Below, in pieces: positions 16,676 to 25,845 of a stretch of 64,000 nt of DNA. The notes beneath the pieces are model-generated. The model did not search any database, was not told where the DNA came from, and saw nothing but the letters and a program-made list of their open reading frames with translations. The position numbers and the translations under genes are program-made. Origin of the DNA: Rhizobium sp. FY34 (GTDB lineage: Bacteria; Pseudomonadota; Alphaproteobacteria; Rhizobiales; Rhizobiaceae). Position 1 is the stretch's first letter. Every line of letters begins with the position of its first letter. The DNA lies in the NCBI RefSeq assembly GCF_005222845.1, contig NZ_STFZ01000011.1, forward strand, positions 275,996 through 339,995, read 5' to 3'.

Positions 16676-16704
16676 CTGTTAGCCAGAAAATGTCGTCACG
16701 TCAA
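16676..16704 (-). promoter_or_regulatory. Candidate promoter of the ilvB leader
   Basis: On the minus strand TTGACG (16704-16699) and TAACAG (16681-16676) are separated by exactly 17 bases. The -35 matches five of six consensus bases, the -10 is weak. The start would fall near 16668-16669, that is, on the leader peptide ATG. Confidence 0.5.
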
Positions 16705-16899
16705 CGCAAATGCGCAATAAAACGTCACATCCTGCCTTTTCCAATTGCAGGTCCAAGTGTCTGAGGCAGCATCATTTAGGGCTAAAAACAGCACTTGCCG
16801 ACAAACACTCGGAAAGAAGTTGTTAAGCCGCAGGCTCTATGGTCGTCTTCAATATGGCCGCAATTTTAAAAGGCGGCCAAGTGCCTTGGCTCAGGCCCG

Positions 16900-18963
16900 A
16901 TGACAGGGGCGTTGTTTTTGCGTAATCACGAGCTTCACCAATCGGTCACGGCGGGCGAACAGGACAGGCGTGACGGCATGCATCCGCGCAACCGCCTGCT
17001 CGGCCGGGTGGTCGCCTGCAGCGGAGCGCGTGCCACCATTTCCGCCGTATCGGAAAAGGGTTCGACGGAGCTTTCGGAACTCTGGTCGGTCGGCCGGCTG
17101 ATTTCGATCAGCGTCGGCGATAACCGCGTCGTGGCACTGACCTGCTCGATGACGACCGGCGCACCAGACTGGTCGGAAGCCCGCGACAACGAATTCCATA
17201 TCGAAGTCGAGCTGTTGGGCGAAGTGCGCGTCGGGCCGGATGGCCGCGAGGAATTCACCGGTGGCATTTCCCGCTATCCCTATCTCGGCGCCATTGCCCA
17301 CCGCATCCGTGCGGCAGACCTGATGCGCATTTACGATCCCGGCAAGGCCGATACCTGCGTCATTGGCAAGCTGACACAGGATGAGAGCATCGATGCCACG
17401 ATCCACATCCCTTCCATGCTGTCGAAGCATTTCGCCATTGTCGGCTCCACCGGCGTCGGAAAATCGACGGCCGTTTCCCTGCTCCTCCACAAGGCCATAG
17501 AGGCCGACCCGAAACTGCGGGTGCTGATCCTTGATCCGCACAATGAATTTGCCGCCGCCTTTCCCGACAAGGCCGTGGTCATCGACACCGACACGCTCGA
17601 CCTGCCCTTCTGGCTGATGCGGCTGGAGGAATTTGCCGAAGTCGTGTTCCGCGGGCGCCCGCCGGTGCCGGAGGAACTCGACGTCCTGCGCGACGTGATC
17701 CCGGAGGCCAAGCGTGCCTTTCGCGGTCATGACTCTGGCCTGATGCGCCGGGCAAGCGAGAAAAGCTCGGTGACCGCCGATACACCGGTACCCTATCGCA
17801 TGGCCGACCTGTTGGCGCTGATCGATGAGCGCATCGGCCGGTTGGAGGGTCGCTCGGAAAAGCCTGCCCTGCGCTCGCTGAAGGTCCGCATCATTTCGGC
17901 CATCAATGATCCGCGCTACCACTTCATGTTCTCCAACAATACGATCAACGACACGATCATGGAGACGATTGCCCATATCTTCCGCATTCCCGGCGGCGAC
18001 CGGCCGATTTCCACCTTCCAGCTTGCCGGCATCCCGTCCGAAGTGGTGAATTCCGTCGCCTCGATCCTCTGCCGCATGTCGTTTGAACTGGCGCTGTGGA
18101 GCGAAGGCGCCATCCATATGCTGGTCGTCTGCGAAGAGGCGCATCGCTATGTCCCGGCAGACCGCGAACTCGGCTTTTTCCCAACCCGCCAGGCGATTTC
18201 CCGTATCGCCAAGGAAGGCCGCAAATATGGCGTCTCGCTTGGCGTCATCACCCAGCGCCCCGGAGAACTCGACCAGACCATCCTGTCGCAGTGCTCCACC
18301 GTGTTTGCCATGCGGCTGGCCAATGATCGCGACCAGGACATTATCCGCTCGGCCATTCCCAATTCCTCCATGTCAACCACCGGCTTTTTGTCCTCGATCG
18401 GCAATGGCGAGGCGATTGCCTTCGGCGAAGCGATCACCGTTCCGATGCGCATGATGTTTTCGCGCGTCGACAAGGATCTTTTGCCCATGGCACATGGCGT
18501 GTCCGACAAGGGCAGCGAAGTGACGCCAGATAATGTCGATCTGCGCGCCGTGATCGCCCGCATGCGCTCTGTCTCAAGCCCAGATATTTCGCTCTTCCAG
18601 AAAAGCGTCACCATCTCCGACGAGCGCGACACAGGCGCCTATGACAACACGGCGAGCGCTGCTGAACTTGACCGCTGGGCGCGTGAACTGCGCGATGTCG
18701 ACCAATCCGCGATACCATCACGCGCCAGAGAAAGCCGGCTTGAACCCTATCGGCCAGACATGCTGCCCGGCGCACGGCTGGATGGGCATATGCCCGATCA
18801 GCGGGTGATCCGCCGCGAACCACAGCCGGATCTGCCGCCTGCGCGCCACTATGCTTCGCCAGAAGACACGGGTGCCGCGCGCGCGCAGCTTTTGCGGCGG
18901 GAAGGCTCCTTGCGCGACAGCATCCTGCGCAAGCCGCTCAGCAGCCTTTACGACAAGGACTGA
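16900..18963 (+). CDS. HerA-like hexameric ATPase (DUF87)
   Basis: This 687-residue protein has a HerA-type barrel domain (about residues 30-145), a RecA-like ATPase core with Walker A GSTGVGKST (182-190), Walker B-like LVVCEEAHRYVP and the arginine-finger/sensor stretch IAKEGRKYGVSLGVITQRP. The C terminus beyond about 570 is rich in Arg, Asp and Pro and probably disordered. HerA proteins translocate duplex DNA, usually with NurA in end resection or in defence systems; no NurA or other nuclease gene lies beside it here, and its role in rhizobia is unclear. The start at 16900 is the longest option; MHPRNRLLGRVV at 16978 is an alternative and is where similarity to the family begins. Confidence 0.82.
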   Translation: MTGALFLRNHELHQSVTAGEQDRRDGMHPRNRLLGRVVACSGARATISAVSEKGSTELSELWSVGRLISISVGDNRVVALTCSMTTGAPDWSEARDNEFHIEVELLGEVRVGPDGREEFTGGISRYPYLGAIAHRIRAADLMRIYDPGKADTCVIGKLTQDESIDATIHIPSMLSKHFAIVGSTGVGKSTAVSLLLHKAIEADPKLRVLILDPHNEFAAAFPDKAVVIDTDTLDLPFWLMRLEEFAEVVFRGRPPVPEELDVLRDVIPEAKRAFRGHDSGLMRRASEKSSVTADTPVPYRMADLLALIDERIGRLEGRSEKPALRSLKVRIISAINDPRYHFMFSNNTINDTIMETIAHIFRIPGGDRPISTFQLAGIPSEVVNSVASILCRMSFELALWSEGAIHMLVVCEEAHRYVPADRELGFFPTRQAISRIAKEGRKYGVSLGVITQRPGELDQTILSQCSTVFAMRLANDRDQDIIRSAIPNSSMSTTGFLSSIGNGEAIAFGEAITVPMRMMFSRVDKDLLPMAHGVSDKGSEVTPDNVDLRAVIARMRSVSSPDISLFQKSVTISDERDTGAYDNTASAAELDRWARELRDVDQSAIPSRARESRLEPYRPDMLPGARLDGHMPDQRVIRREPQPDLPPARHYASPEDTGAARAQLLRREGSLRDSILRKPLSSLYDKD

Positions 18964-18974
18964 CCCTGCCCACT

Positions 18975-19889
18975 TCAGGATGAGGCGGCGGCAAACGGGT
19001 CAAACCGCTGCCAGGTCTCGTCCATCTGGTTGCGGAACCAGGTCATCTGCCGTTTTGCATATTGCCGCGTCAGCGCCGAGCCGCGCTCGATCACCCGGTC
19101 GCGGCTGATGTCGCCCGCCAGCATGGCGGCGATTTCCGACACACCGATGGCCTTCATCACCGGTGCATCGGCTGCCGGAGACTTTGCCAGCAGTGCGCGC
19201 ACCTCATCGATAGCCCCCGTTTCCAGCATAGTTCCGAAACGCTGGTCTATCCTTGCATGCAACCGCTTGCGCTCCGGCAGGACGACGATCTTTTCCGCCC
19301 GATCCGGATCAATCAGCATCGGACCGCGCTTTTCCTGAAATACCGCAATCGACTGGCCGGTCGCCTGAAACACTTCCAGCGCCCGCACAATCCGCTGACC
19401 ATCGCTGGCATTGAGGCGTTCGGCCATCTGCCGATCAACCGCAGCCAGGGCCGCGTGCAAAACCTCCGGCCCTTCCGCCACCAGCCGCGCACGCAAGCGC
19501 TGGCGAATATCATCGGCGATAACCGGCATATCGGAAAGCCCGCCGGTCAGCGCCTTGAAATAGAGGCCGGTGCCGCCGACAAATACCGGCAGGCTTCCCT
19601 CACCACGCAGTTGCGCAAGCAGCGCCTCGACATCCCGCAGCCAGTCACCGGTGGAATAGGCGCTGCCGGCCGGCACATGGCCGTAAAGATGATGCGGCAC
19701 GCCACCCATCTCCTCCTCGGATGGCCGGGCCGTCAGCACCCGCAGCGTGTCATAGACCTGCATACTGTCGGCATTGATCACCACGCCGCCATGGCGGCGT
19801 GCAAGATCAAGCGCCAGCGCCGACTTGCCGCCCGCCGTCGGCCCGGTTATCAGGATGGCTTCGCAATTGTCCCGAAGGTTTGTCATCAT
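18975..19889 (-). CDS. miaA: tRNA dimethylallyltransferase
   Basis: MiaA transfers the dimethylallyl group to adenosine 37 of tRNAs that read UNN codons. The 304-residue protein has the P-loop GPTAGGKSALALDLAR near its start, the INADSMQVYDTLRVLTARPS substrate region, FVGGTGLYFKAL and the C-terminal RQYAKRQMTWFRNQ tRNA-binding motif. I start at MMTNLRDN; the longer frame upstream lies inside serB on the other strand. The start codon overlaps that of the divergent serB by two bases, which is unusual for a pair of housekeeping genes. Confidence 0.94.
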   Translation of the reverse strand: MMTNLRDNCEAILITGPTAGGKSALALDLARRHGGVVINADSMQVYDTLRVLTARPSEEEMGGVPHHLYGHVPAGSAYSTGDWLRDVEALLAQLRGEGSLPVFVGGTGLYFKALTGGLSDMPVIADDIRQRLRARLVAEGPEVLHAALAAVDRQMAERLNASDGQRIVRALEVFQATGQSIAVFQEKRGPMLIDPDRAEKIVVLPERKRLHARIDQRFGTMLETGAIDEVRALLAKSPAADAPVMKAIGVSEIAAMLAGDISRDRVIERGSALTRQYAKRQMTWFRNQMDETWQRFDPFAAASS

Positions 19890-20778
19890 GGCTCTCGTTG
19901 CCACGCTCATCGCCCATCCGTCAAACCCCGTTCTCGATGGAAAGCTCGGAGAAAGGGCGGCGCAAGCCGTCAATGCCTCCGGTCTCTACTGGCTGGCTGA
20001 CGGGATCGCCTGCGATGTGGCGCTGCGCAACGAAGCGGAAGCCGCCGCCTCCGAGGCCGGTCTTCGCGCCGCCATTGGCGATCTGCCGATTGATGTCGTG
20101 GTGCAGGATGTGGAAACCCGCCGCAAGAAACTGCTGATCGCCGATATGGATTCCACCATGATTGGCCAGGAATGCATTGACGAACTTGCCGATGTGGTGG
20201 GCTTGAAAGAGAAAGTCTCGGCCATCACCGCGCGTGCCATGAATGGCGAGATTGCCTTTGAGCCGGCGCTTCGCGAACGCGTCGCACTGTTGAAGGGCCT
20301 GCCGATCGGCGTCGTGGACGAAGTCATCGAAAAGCGTATCACGCTGACCTCCGGCGGCCCGACGCTGATTGCCACGATGCGGGCCAAGGGCTTCCACACA
20401 GCACTCGTCTCCGGCGGTTTCACCGTGTTCACCAGCCGAATCGCCGCCATGCTGGGCTTTCACGAGGACCGCGCCAATATCCTGCTCGAACAGGACGGCG
20501 TGCTGACCGGCGACGTGGCAGAACCTATTCTCGGCAAACAGGCCAAGGTGGATGCGCTGCTAGACATCGCCGCCCTGCTCGGCATCAGCCCGCAAGACGC
20601 CATGGCAGTCGGCGATGGAGCCAATGATCTGGGCATGATCGGCATTGCCGGCGCAGGCGTTGCCCTGCATGCAAAGCCCTCCGTGGCGGCGCAGGCAAAG
20701 ATTCGCATCGACCATGCCGACCTCACCGCCCTTCTCTATATCCAGGGCTATCGCAAGACGGATTTCGTCACACCGTGA
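19888..20778 (+). CDS. serB: Phosphoserine phosphatase
   Basis: SerB removes phosphate from phosphoserine in the last step of serine synthesis. The 296-residue protein has an N-terminal ACT-like part (to about residue 85) and a HAD phosphatase domain with the nucleophile motif IADMDSTMIGQEC, the LVSGGFTVF motif II and VGDGANDLGMI motif IV. The start MALVATLIAHPSNPV agrees with other alphaproteobacterial SerB proteins; GAAGG lies about 10 bases upstream, inside the first codons of the divergent miaA. The GNAT gene follows with a 4-base overlap (GTGA), forming a two-gene unit. Confidence 0.95.
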   Translation: MALVATLIAHPSNPVLDGKLGERAAQAVNASGLYWLADGIACDVALRNEAEAAASEAGLRAAIGDLPIDVVVQDVETRRKKLLIADMDSTMIGQECIDELADVVGLKEKVSAITARAMNGEIAFEPALRERVALLKGLPIGVVDEVIEKRITLTSGGPTLIATMRAKGFHTALVSGGFTVFTSRIAAMLGFHEDRANILLEQDGVLTGDVAEPILGKQAKVDALLDIAALLGISPQDAMAVGDGANDLGMIGIAGAGVALHAKPSVAAQAKIRIDHADLTALLYIQGYRKTDFVTP

Positions 20779-21353
20779 TCGATCTGCGGGAACCGCGGCT
20801 CATTCTGGAAACGGACCGGCTGCGCCTGCGCAGCTGGCTGGAGCGTGACCGCAACCTGTTTCGCGAGATCAATGCCGATCCGAAGGTGATGGAATTCTTT
20901 CCCTTCCGGCGCAGCCATGACGAGGCGGACCTGCTGTTTGAGCGGGTCAACATGATGATTCTTGAGGAAGGTCTAGGCTTTTACGCCGTGGAGGTGAAAG
21001 ACAGCGGTGAAACGATCGGCTTCTGTGGTCTGGCGCCCGCCAATATGCCGGGCATTTTCCCGCGCGAAACCATTGAAATCGGCTGGCGGCTCGCCACCCG
21101 CTTCTGGGGCCATGGCTATATCACCGAGGCTGCCCGCGCGCTGCTGACCCAAGGGCTTCAGCAAAACGGGCTTCCCGCCATCGTTTCCTTTGCCGTGGCC
21201 GATAATCAGCGCTCGACAGCGGTCATGCAGCGCATCGGCATGCGGCGCTGCCCGGACCTCGATTTCGACCACCCGCGTGTTCCAGATACCCATCCGCACC
21301 TGAAACGCCATGTGACCTATGCGGCGGTTCGGGCGGACCGGACGACAGCCTGA
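20775..21353 (+). CDS. GNAT acetyltransferase, RimJ/RimL type
   Basis: This 192-residue protein starts at a GTG that overlaps the serB stop codon. It fits the Acetyltransf_3 (RimJ/RimL) group: EPRLILETDRLRLRSWLERD at the N terminus, EIGWRLATRFWGHGYITEAARALL with the acetyl-CoA pyrophosphate loop, and FAVADNQRSTAVMQRIGMRR near the end. Such enzymes acetylate protein N termini, amino sugars or small amines; the target is unknown. Coupling to serB is translational and need not mean a shared pathway. Confidence 0.85.
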   Translation: MIDLREPRLILETDRLRLRSWLERDRNLFREINADPKVMEFFPFRRSHDEADLLFERVNMMILEEGLGFYAVEVKDSGETIGFCGLAPANMPGIFPRETIEIGWRLATRFWGHGYITEAARALLTQGLQQNGLPAIVSFAVADNQRSTAVMQRIGMRRCPDLDFDHPRVPDTHPHLKRHVTYAAVRADRTTA

Positions 21354-21362
21354 CCGCTCACC

Positions 21363-22892
21363 TCACTCCAAAGGCAGGGCGACGAAGCGCAGCTCACCGT
21401 TGGAACCGGCAATCATCAGATGCGCATTGCGACGCCCCTCGCCTTTCAGCTCATCGAGCCGGCTTGAGACATCCGCCGGCGTTGCGACGAAATCCTGGCC
21501 AACCTCGACAATCACTTCACCGGGCTTCAACCCCTTTTCCGCCGAGACAGATCCCGGCTCGACAGCGGTGATCACCACGCCCTCGACGCTATCGGCAATG
21601 CCGAAGCTCTTATGCTTTTCATCGTCAAGCACGGCAATCGTCATGCCGAACAGCTGGGCGGGCTCGGACGCCTGCGCCTGGTCCTGATCAGGCTCGGCCT
21701 TCTTGTCATCGCCTTCGGCCAGCGCCGGATCGTCGGACCCGGTCTCCGCATCGGCACTGTCTTCCAGCCGCCCGAGTGTAACCTTTACCGTCTGCTCCTT
21801 GCCGTCACGCAAGACCACGACATCGACTTCCTTGCCGACCGGGCTTTCGGCAACGGCGAGCGGCAGGTCGCGCATTTCCTTCACCGGCTTGCCGTCGAAG
21901 GAGAGGATGACATCGCCGGCCTTGATCACACCATTGTCCACCGGACCACCCTTGATGACGCCCGAGACAAGCGCGCCGCGCGCGCTATCAAGGCCAAGGC
22001 TTGCGGAAATATCGTCGGTCACCGGCTGGATGCGCACACCAAGCCAGCCGCGGCGGGTTTCGCCAAATTCAATCAGCTGCTGCACAATGTTTTGCGCCAG
22101 TTCCGTCGGCACGGCAAAGCCGATGCCGATCGAACCGCCGCTTGGCGAAATGATCGCCGTATTGATGCCAATCACATCACCGGCCATGTTGAACAGCGGG
22201 CCGCCGGAATTACCCTTGTTGATCGCCGCATCGGTCTGGATGAAATTATCGTAAGGGCCGGCATTGATATTGCGGCCGCGCGCCGAAATGATGCCGACGG
22301 TGACGGAGCCACCGAGCCCGAAGGGATTGCCGATCGCCATCACCCAGTCGCCGATGCGCATGCGCCTTGAATCACCGAACTTCACGGATTTGAGCGGCGC
22401 CTTCGGCTCCACCTTCAGAACCGAAAGATCGGTCTTGGTATCGGTGCCGACGAGCTTTGCCTTCAGCTTGTTGCCATTGGGAAAGATCACTTCGATATCG
22501 TCGGCGCCTTCGATGACGTGATTGTTCGTCACCACATAGCCCGCCGGATCGATGACAAAGCCGGAGCCCAGCGAATTCACCTTTCGGTTGCCATCCTGCT
22601 TGCCCTGGCCATCAAAGAAATCGTCGAAAAATTCCTGAAAGGGCGAACCATCCGGCACCACCGGTTGTGGCCCGGCGCCGCTGCCCTTGACGCTCTGCGA
22701 GGTGGAAATATTGACCACCGCATCCAGCAGCCCCTCGGCAAGATCCGCCACCGAAGACGGTCCGGAGGCCATGGTTGACGGAACGACCAGCGCTGATTGC
22801 GCAAAGGACGGCACGGCGGTGCCGGCCACCAGCGTCAGCGCCAGTGCAGTCGTGAGTGAGTTTCGCAAGGACAGTCGAAGGGAGTTCACCAT
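21363..22892 (-). CDS. degP: Do-family periplasmic serine protease
   Basis: This 509-residue protein has a signal peptide (residues 1-31, ending PSFA), a trypsin-like domain with the catalytic triad His125 (NNHVIEG), Asp155 (KTDLSVLK) and Ser229 (KGNSGGPLFN), and two PDZ domains (about 275-365 and 400-500). An acidic linker sits between the PDZ domains (around EDSADAETGSDDPALAEGDD). It degrades or refolds damaged envelope proteins. GAGGA precedes the ATG. It is downstream of hflC on the same strand but behind a strong terminator, so it should have its own, probably stress-driven, promoter. Confidence 0.94.
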   Translation of the reverse strand: MVNSLRLSLRNSLTTALALTLVAGTAVPSFAQSALVVPSTMASGPSSVADLAEGLLDAVVNISTSQSVKGSGAGPQPVVPDGSPFQEFFDDFFDGQGKQDGNRKVNSLGSGFVIDPAGYVVTNNHVIEGADDIEVIFPNGNKLKAKLVGTDTKTDLSVLKVEPKAPLKSVKFGDSRRMRIGDWVMAIGNPFGLGGSVTVGIISARGRNINAGPYDNFIQTDAAINKGNSGGPLFNMAGDVIGINTAIISPSGGSIGIGFAVPTELAQNIVQQLIEFGETRRGWLGVRIQPVTDDISASLGLDSARGALVSGVIKGGPVDNGVIKAGDVILSFDGKPVKEMRDLPLAVAESPVGKEVDVVVLRDGKEQTVKVTLGRLEDSADAETGSDDPALAEGDDKKAEPDQDQAQASEPAQLFGMTIAVLDDEKHKSFGIADSVEGVVITAVEPGSVSAEKGLKPGEVIVEVGQDFVATPADVSSRLDELKGEGRRNAHLMIAGSNGELRFVALPLE

Positions 22893-23041
22893 CAGGCATC
22901 CTCGGCTTTCTAAAAATCGGCACCTGATGACAAGCATAAGGCGGAATGAAGACGGTGGAAATTACCTTTTCGTGAGACCCCCAGAAGATAATAAGGGGCG
23001 CGACCTGTCGGCAAAGGGTGATCCGGCAGCCCGAATGAAAA

Positions 23042-23062
23042 GGGGCGGCTGGTGGCCGCCCC
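23042..23062 (-). terminator. Terminator of the hflK-hflC operon
   Basis: GGGGCGGC-TGGTG-GCCGCCCC forms an 8-base-pair GC stem; on the minus strand it is followed by TTTTC. It lies 19 bases after the hflC stop codon and separates that operon from degP. Confidence 0.8.
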
Positions 23063-23080
23063 CTCTCGATTGGTTTTGGA

Positions 23081-24037
23081 TCAGGGCTGGGTCGCAGCCG
23101 GTGCGGCAGGCACTGCCGGGGCAGCAGGTGCGGCACCAGCGACTGGCGGCCGCAGCGGTCCTTCGCTCTGGTTGAAGAAGCGGAAGAACTGCGTGTCGGG
23201 GCTCAGCACCATGGTCGTGCTCTTGTCCGACAGCGCCGCAACATAGGCGCGCATCGAGCGATAGAACTCGAAGAAGCCCGGATCGCGCGAGAAAGCCTCG
23301 CCGAAGATGCGGTTGCGCTCGGCATCGCCCTGGCCTCGCAGGATTTCCGAATCACGCTGCGCTTCCGAAACCAGTTCGACAACCTGGCGGTCGGCGATGG
23401 CGCGGCGGCGCTGGCCCTGCTCGTTACCACGGGCGCGGATCAGTTCGGCTTCGGCCAGACGTTCTGCCTTCATGCGCTGATAGGTCTGCTGAGAGACTTC
23501 GCGCGTCAGATCGGTACGACGGATACGCACGTCACGAACGTCGAGACCGAGCGATTCGGCTGCACTCTGCAGATCGGCGCGCACTTCCTGCATCATCGAT
23601 GCGCGCTCGTTGGAAAGAGCGGAATCGAAGTTGCGAAGACCATAGACCCGGCGAAGGGCGGCATCGAGACGGGTGCGCAGGCGCGATTCGGCCGAATCAC
23701 GATCGCCGGACACGGCTTCGCGGAAACGACGCGGATCGGCGATGCGATAGACGACGAAGGCGTCAACTTCATAGAAGGCACCGCCGCGAACCTGGACGCG
23801 GATATTGTCGAGGTCGAATCGCAGGGCACGGTTCTCGAGATACTGGACGCGGTCGGCATCCATGAAGGCGAAGGGCAGCTTGAAATAGATACCCGGTTCG
23901 GACTTCACATCCTGGATCTGACCGAAGCGCACGACGATGGCCTGCTCGCGTTCGTTGACCACGAAGACCGACGAATAGACGAGAAACAGGATCAGGCCGA
24001 GGCCAATGATAATGGCTGGGAGACGATTGGAATTCAC
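23081..24037 (-). CDS. hflC: FtsH protease modulator HflC
   Basis: This 318-residue protein has an N-terminal membrane anchor (LPAIIIGLGLILFLVYSSVFVVN) and an SPFH/prohibitin domain (about 25-260) in the periplasm. The C-terminal tail is Ala/Pro-rich and low in complexity. With HflK it forms the large cage around FtsH that limits its access to membrane substrates. Its ATG overlaps the hflK stop codon, as is usual for this pair. Confidence 0.95.
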   Translation of the reverse strand: MNSNRLPAIIIGLGLILFLVYSSVFVVNEREQAIVVRFGQIQDVKSEPGIYFKLPFAFMDADRVQYLENRALRFDLDNIRVQVRGGAFYEVDAFVVYRIADPRRFREAVSGDRDSAESRLRTRLDAALRRVYGLRNFDSALSNERASMMQEVRADLQSAAESLGLDVRDVRIRRTDLTREVSQQTYQRMKAERLAEAELIRARGNEQGQRRRAIADRQVVELVSEAQRDSEILRGQGDAERNRIFGEAFSRDPGFFEFYRSMRAYVAALSDKSTTMVLSPDTQFFRFFNQSEGPLRPPVAGAAPAAPAVPAAPAATQP

Positions 24038-25164
24038 GGATTGCCCCCCCGATTGGCATTGACGGCGGCCGGGTTGGCCTGGCGCATCATTTCATTGAGC
24101 GGCAGATAGGGCACGACACCCTGCTGGCCTTCAACGATGATCTTGTTGGAGTTCTTGAGAACGGTCTCCATGGTTTCCAGGAAGATACGGTCGCGGGTCA
24201 CTTCCGGCGCGTTCACATATTCATTGTAGATGGACACGAAACGCTGGGCTTCACCGGTCGCCTCGTTGACGACGCGATCCTTGTAGGCGGACGCTTCTTC
24301 GCGAACCTGAGCTGCCTGACCGCGTGCCTGACCGAGCTTCTGGTTGGCATACTGGTTGGCTTCCTCGACGAAACGATCTTCGTCCTGCTCGGCGCGCTGC
24401 ACTTCTTCGAAGGCATCGGCCACTTCACGCGGCGGAGCTGCATCCTCGATCGGCACGGCATTGATGGCCACGCCGGCGCCATAGGTATCCATTGTGCCCT
24501 GAATGATATCGCGCACCTGCGTGGAGATTTCCTCGCGGTTGTCACGGAAGACGTCCTGGGCCGGACGACGGCCGACGACTTCGCGCATGGCGCTTTCGGC
24601 CACCTGCTGCAGCGTCGCGTTCGGGCTTTCCAGATTGAACAGGTAGGCGCGCGGATCGGTGACGGTGAACAGGATGGAGAACTGTACGTTGACGATGTTC
24701 TGGTCGCCAGACAGCATCAGGCCTTCGGTGGAATTGGCCACGCCACGCCCGCCGATATTCTGCTGCTGTTCGGTGACCTTGACGATCTCAACGGTTTCCA
24801 GCGGCCAGAGGTGAAAATGCAGGCCGGGGCCGGCGATTTCTTCCTTCGGCTTGCCGAAGCGCAGCTCGACGCCGCGTTCATCCGGCTGAACCGTATAGAC
24901 GGACTGAAAGGCAGCGAATGCCGCGATGATCAGGAAAACGATGACGAGTGCGCCACCGTTGAACCCGCCCGGCACCAGGTTGCGCAAACGGTCCTGGCTG
25001 CGGCGGATCATGTCCTCCAGGTCCGGCGGACCACCATTGCCGCCGTTACCACCGCCCCCGCCATTGCGGGGCCGGTTGGGACCTTGGCCCCACGGCCCTT
25101 GATTGTTATTGCCGCCGCCGCCGCCCCCCCAGGGGCCGCCGCCATTCTGATTGCTCCAGGGCAT
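24034..25164 (-). CDS. hflK: FtsH protease modulator HflK
   Basis: This 376-residue protein begins with a Gly/Asn-rich cytoplasmic segment (about residues 5-50, with runs of glycine), then a membrane helix (GGALVIVFLIIAAFAAFQSVY) and an SPFH domain with YTVQPDERGVELRFGK. It assembles with HflC around FtsH. AGAGG lies 6 bases before MPWSNQNGG, which is why the shorter start is used. It follows folA on the same strand after about 144 bases, possibly with its own promoter. Confidence 0.95.
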   Translation of the reverse strand: MPWSNQNGGGPWGGGGGGNNNQGPWGQGPNRPRNGGGGGNGGNGGPPDLEDMIRRSQDRLRNLVPGGFNGGALVIVFLIIAAFAAFQSVYTVQPDERGVELRFGKPKEEIAGPGLHFHLWPLETVEIVKVTEQQQNIGGRGVANSTEGLMLSGDQNIVNVQFSILFTVTDPRAYLFNLESPNATLQQVAESAMREVVGRRPAQDVFRDNREEISTQVRDIIQGTMDTYGAGVAINAVPIEDAAPPREVADAFEEVQRAEQDEDRFVEEANQYANQKLGQARGQAAQVREEASAYKDRVVNEATGEAQRFVSIYNEYVNAPEVTRDRIFLETMETVLKNSNKIIVEGQQGVVPYLPLNEMMRQANPAAVNANRGGNP

Positions 25165-25308
25165 CAAAACCTCTTTGTTCGTGTCACTCCCACCCCGCAA
25201 GATCCGCGCTAGTCTGCGGCAGTCGGGTCATGACCCCGTTATAGGTATCGCAGGGGCTGCTTTCAACGCGTGGCAGGCTCACTTCCGGGTGTAGGGTAAC
25301 GAAATGTT

Positions 25309-25845
25309 TCAGTTTGCCGCAGTCCGGCGGCGATAGACGACAAAGCGCGTGGGAAAACTGTCCTTTTCACCTGCCGGCACAGCCGTTTCGGAGACCTGTT
25401 CAAAAACCCGCGGATCGATCAGCGGAAAGAAAGTATCGCCATCCTCGACCACGGTTTCCACATGGGTGAGGTAGAGATGATCAGCCTCGACCATCGCCTG
25501 GGCATAGATTTCGCCGCCGCCGATCACACAGATCTCCAAGGCACCGCTTTCTGCCGCAATCTGCCGGGCAAGCGTCAGCGCCTCTTCCACTGAGGAAGCC
25601 GTGGAGCAGCCGTCGATGGCAAGGGTGGCATTGCGCGTGACCACTACATGCGGACGTCCCAGCAGAGGCTTTCCGCCAAAGCTTTCCAGCGTCTTGCGAC
25701 CGACGATCACCGGTTTGCCAAGCGTCATCTGCTTGAAGCGCTTCAGATCCGTCGACAACTTCCATGGCATGTCGCCATCGCGACCAATGACATTGTTTTG
25801 CGAGACGGCGGCTATCAGGACGGTGGCGATCTTGTCTGCGCTCAT
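25309..25845 (-). CDS. folA: Dihydrofolate reductase
   Basis: FolA reduces dihydrofolate to tetrahydrofolate with NADPH. The 178-residue chain shows [22 protein letters not shown] (substrate pocket with the catalytic acid), [14 protein letters not shown] (cofactor loop) and [13 protein letters not shown]. It overlaps the 3' end of thyA by four bases, the common thyA-folA coupling that pairs dihydrofolate production with its recycling. Confidence 0.95.
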   Translation of the reverse strand: MSADKIATVLIAAVSQNNVIGRDGDMPWKLSTDLKRFKQMTLGKPVIVGRKTLESFGGKPLLGRPHVVVTRNATLAIDGCSTASSVEEALTLARQIAAESGALEICVIGGGEIYAQAMVEADHLYLTHVETVVEDGDTFFPLIDPRVFEQVSETAVPAGEKDSFPTRFVVYRRRTAAN

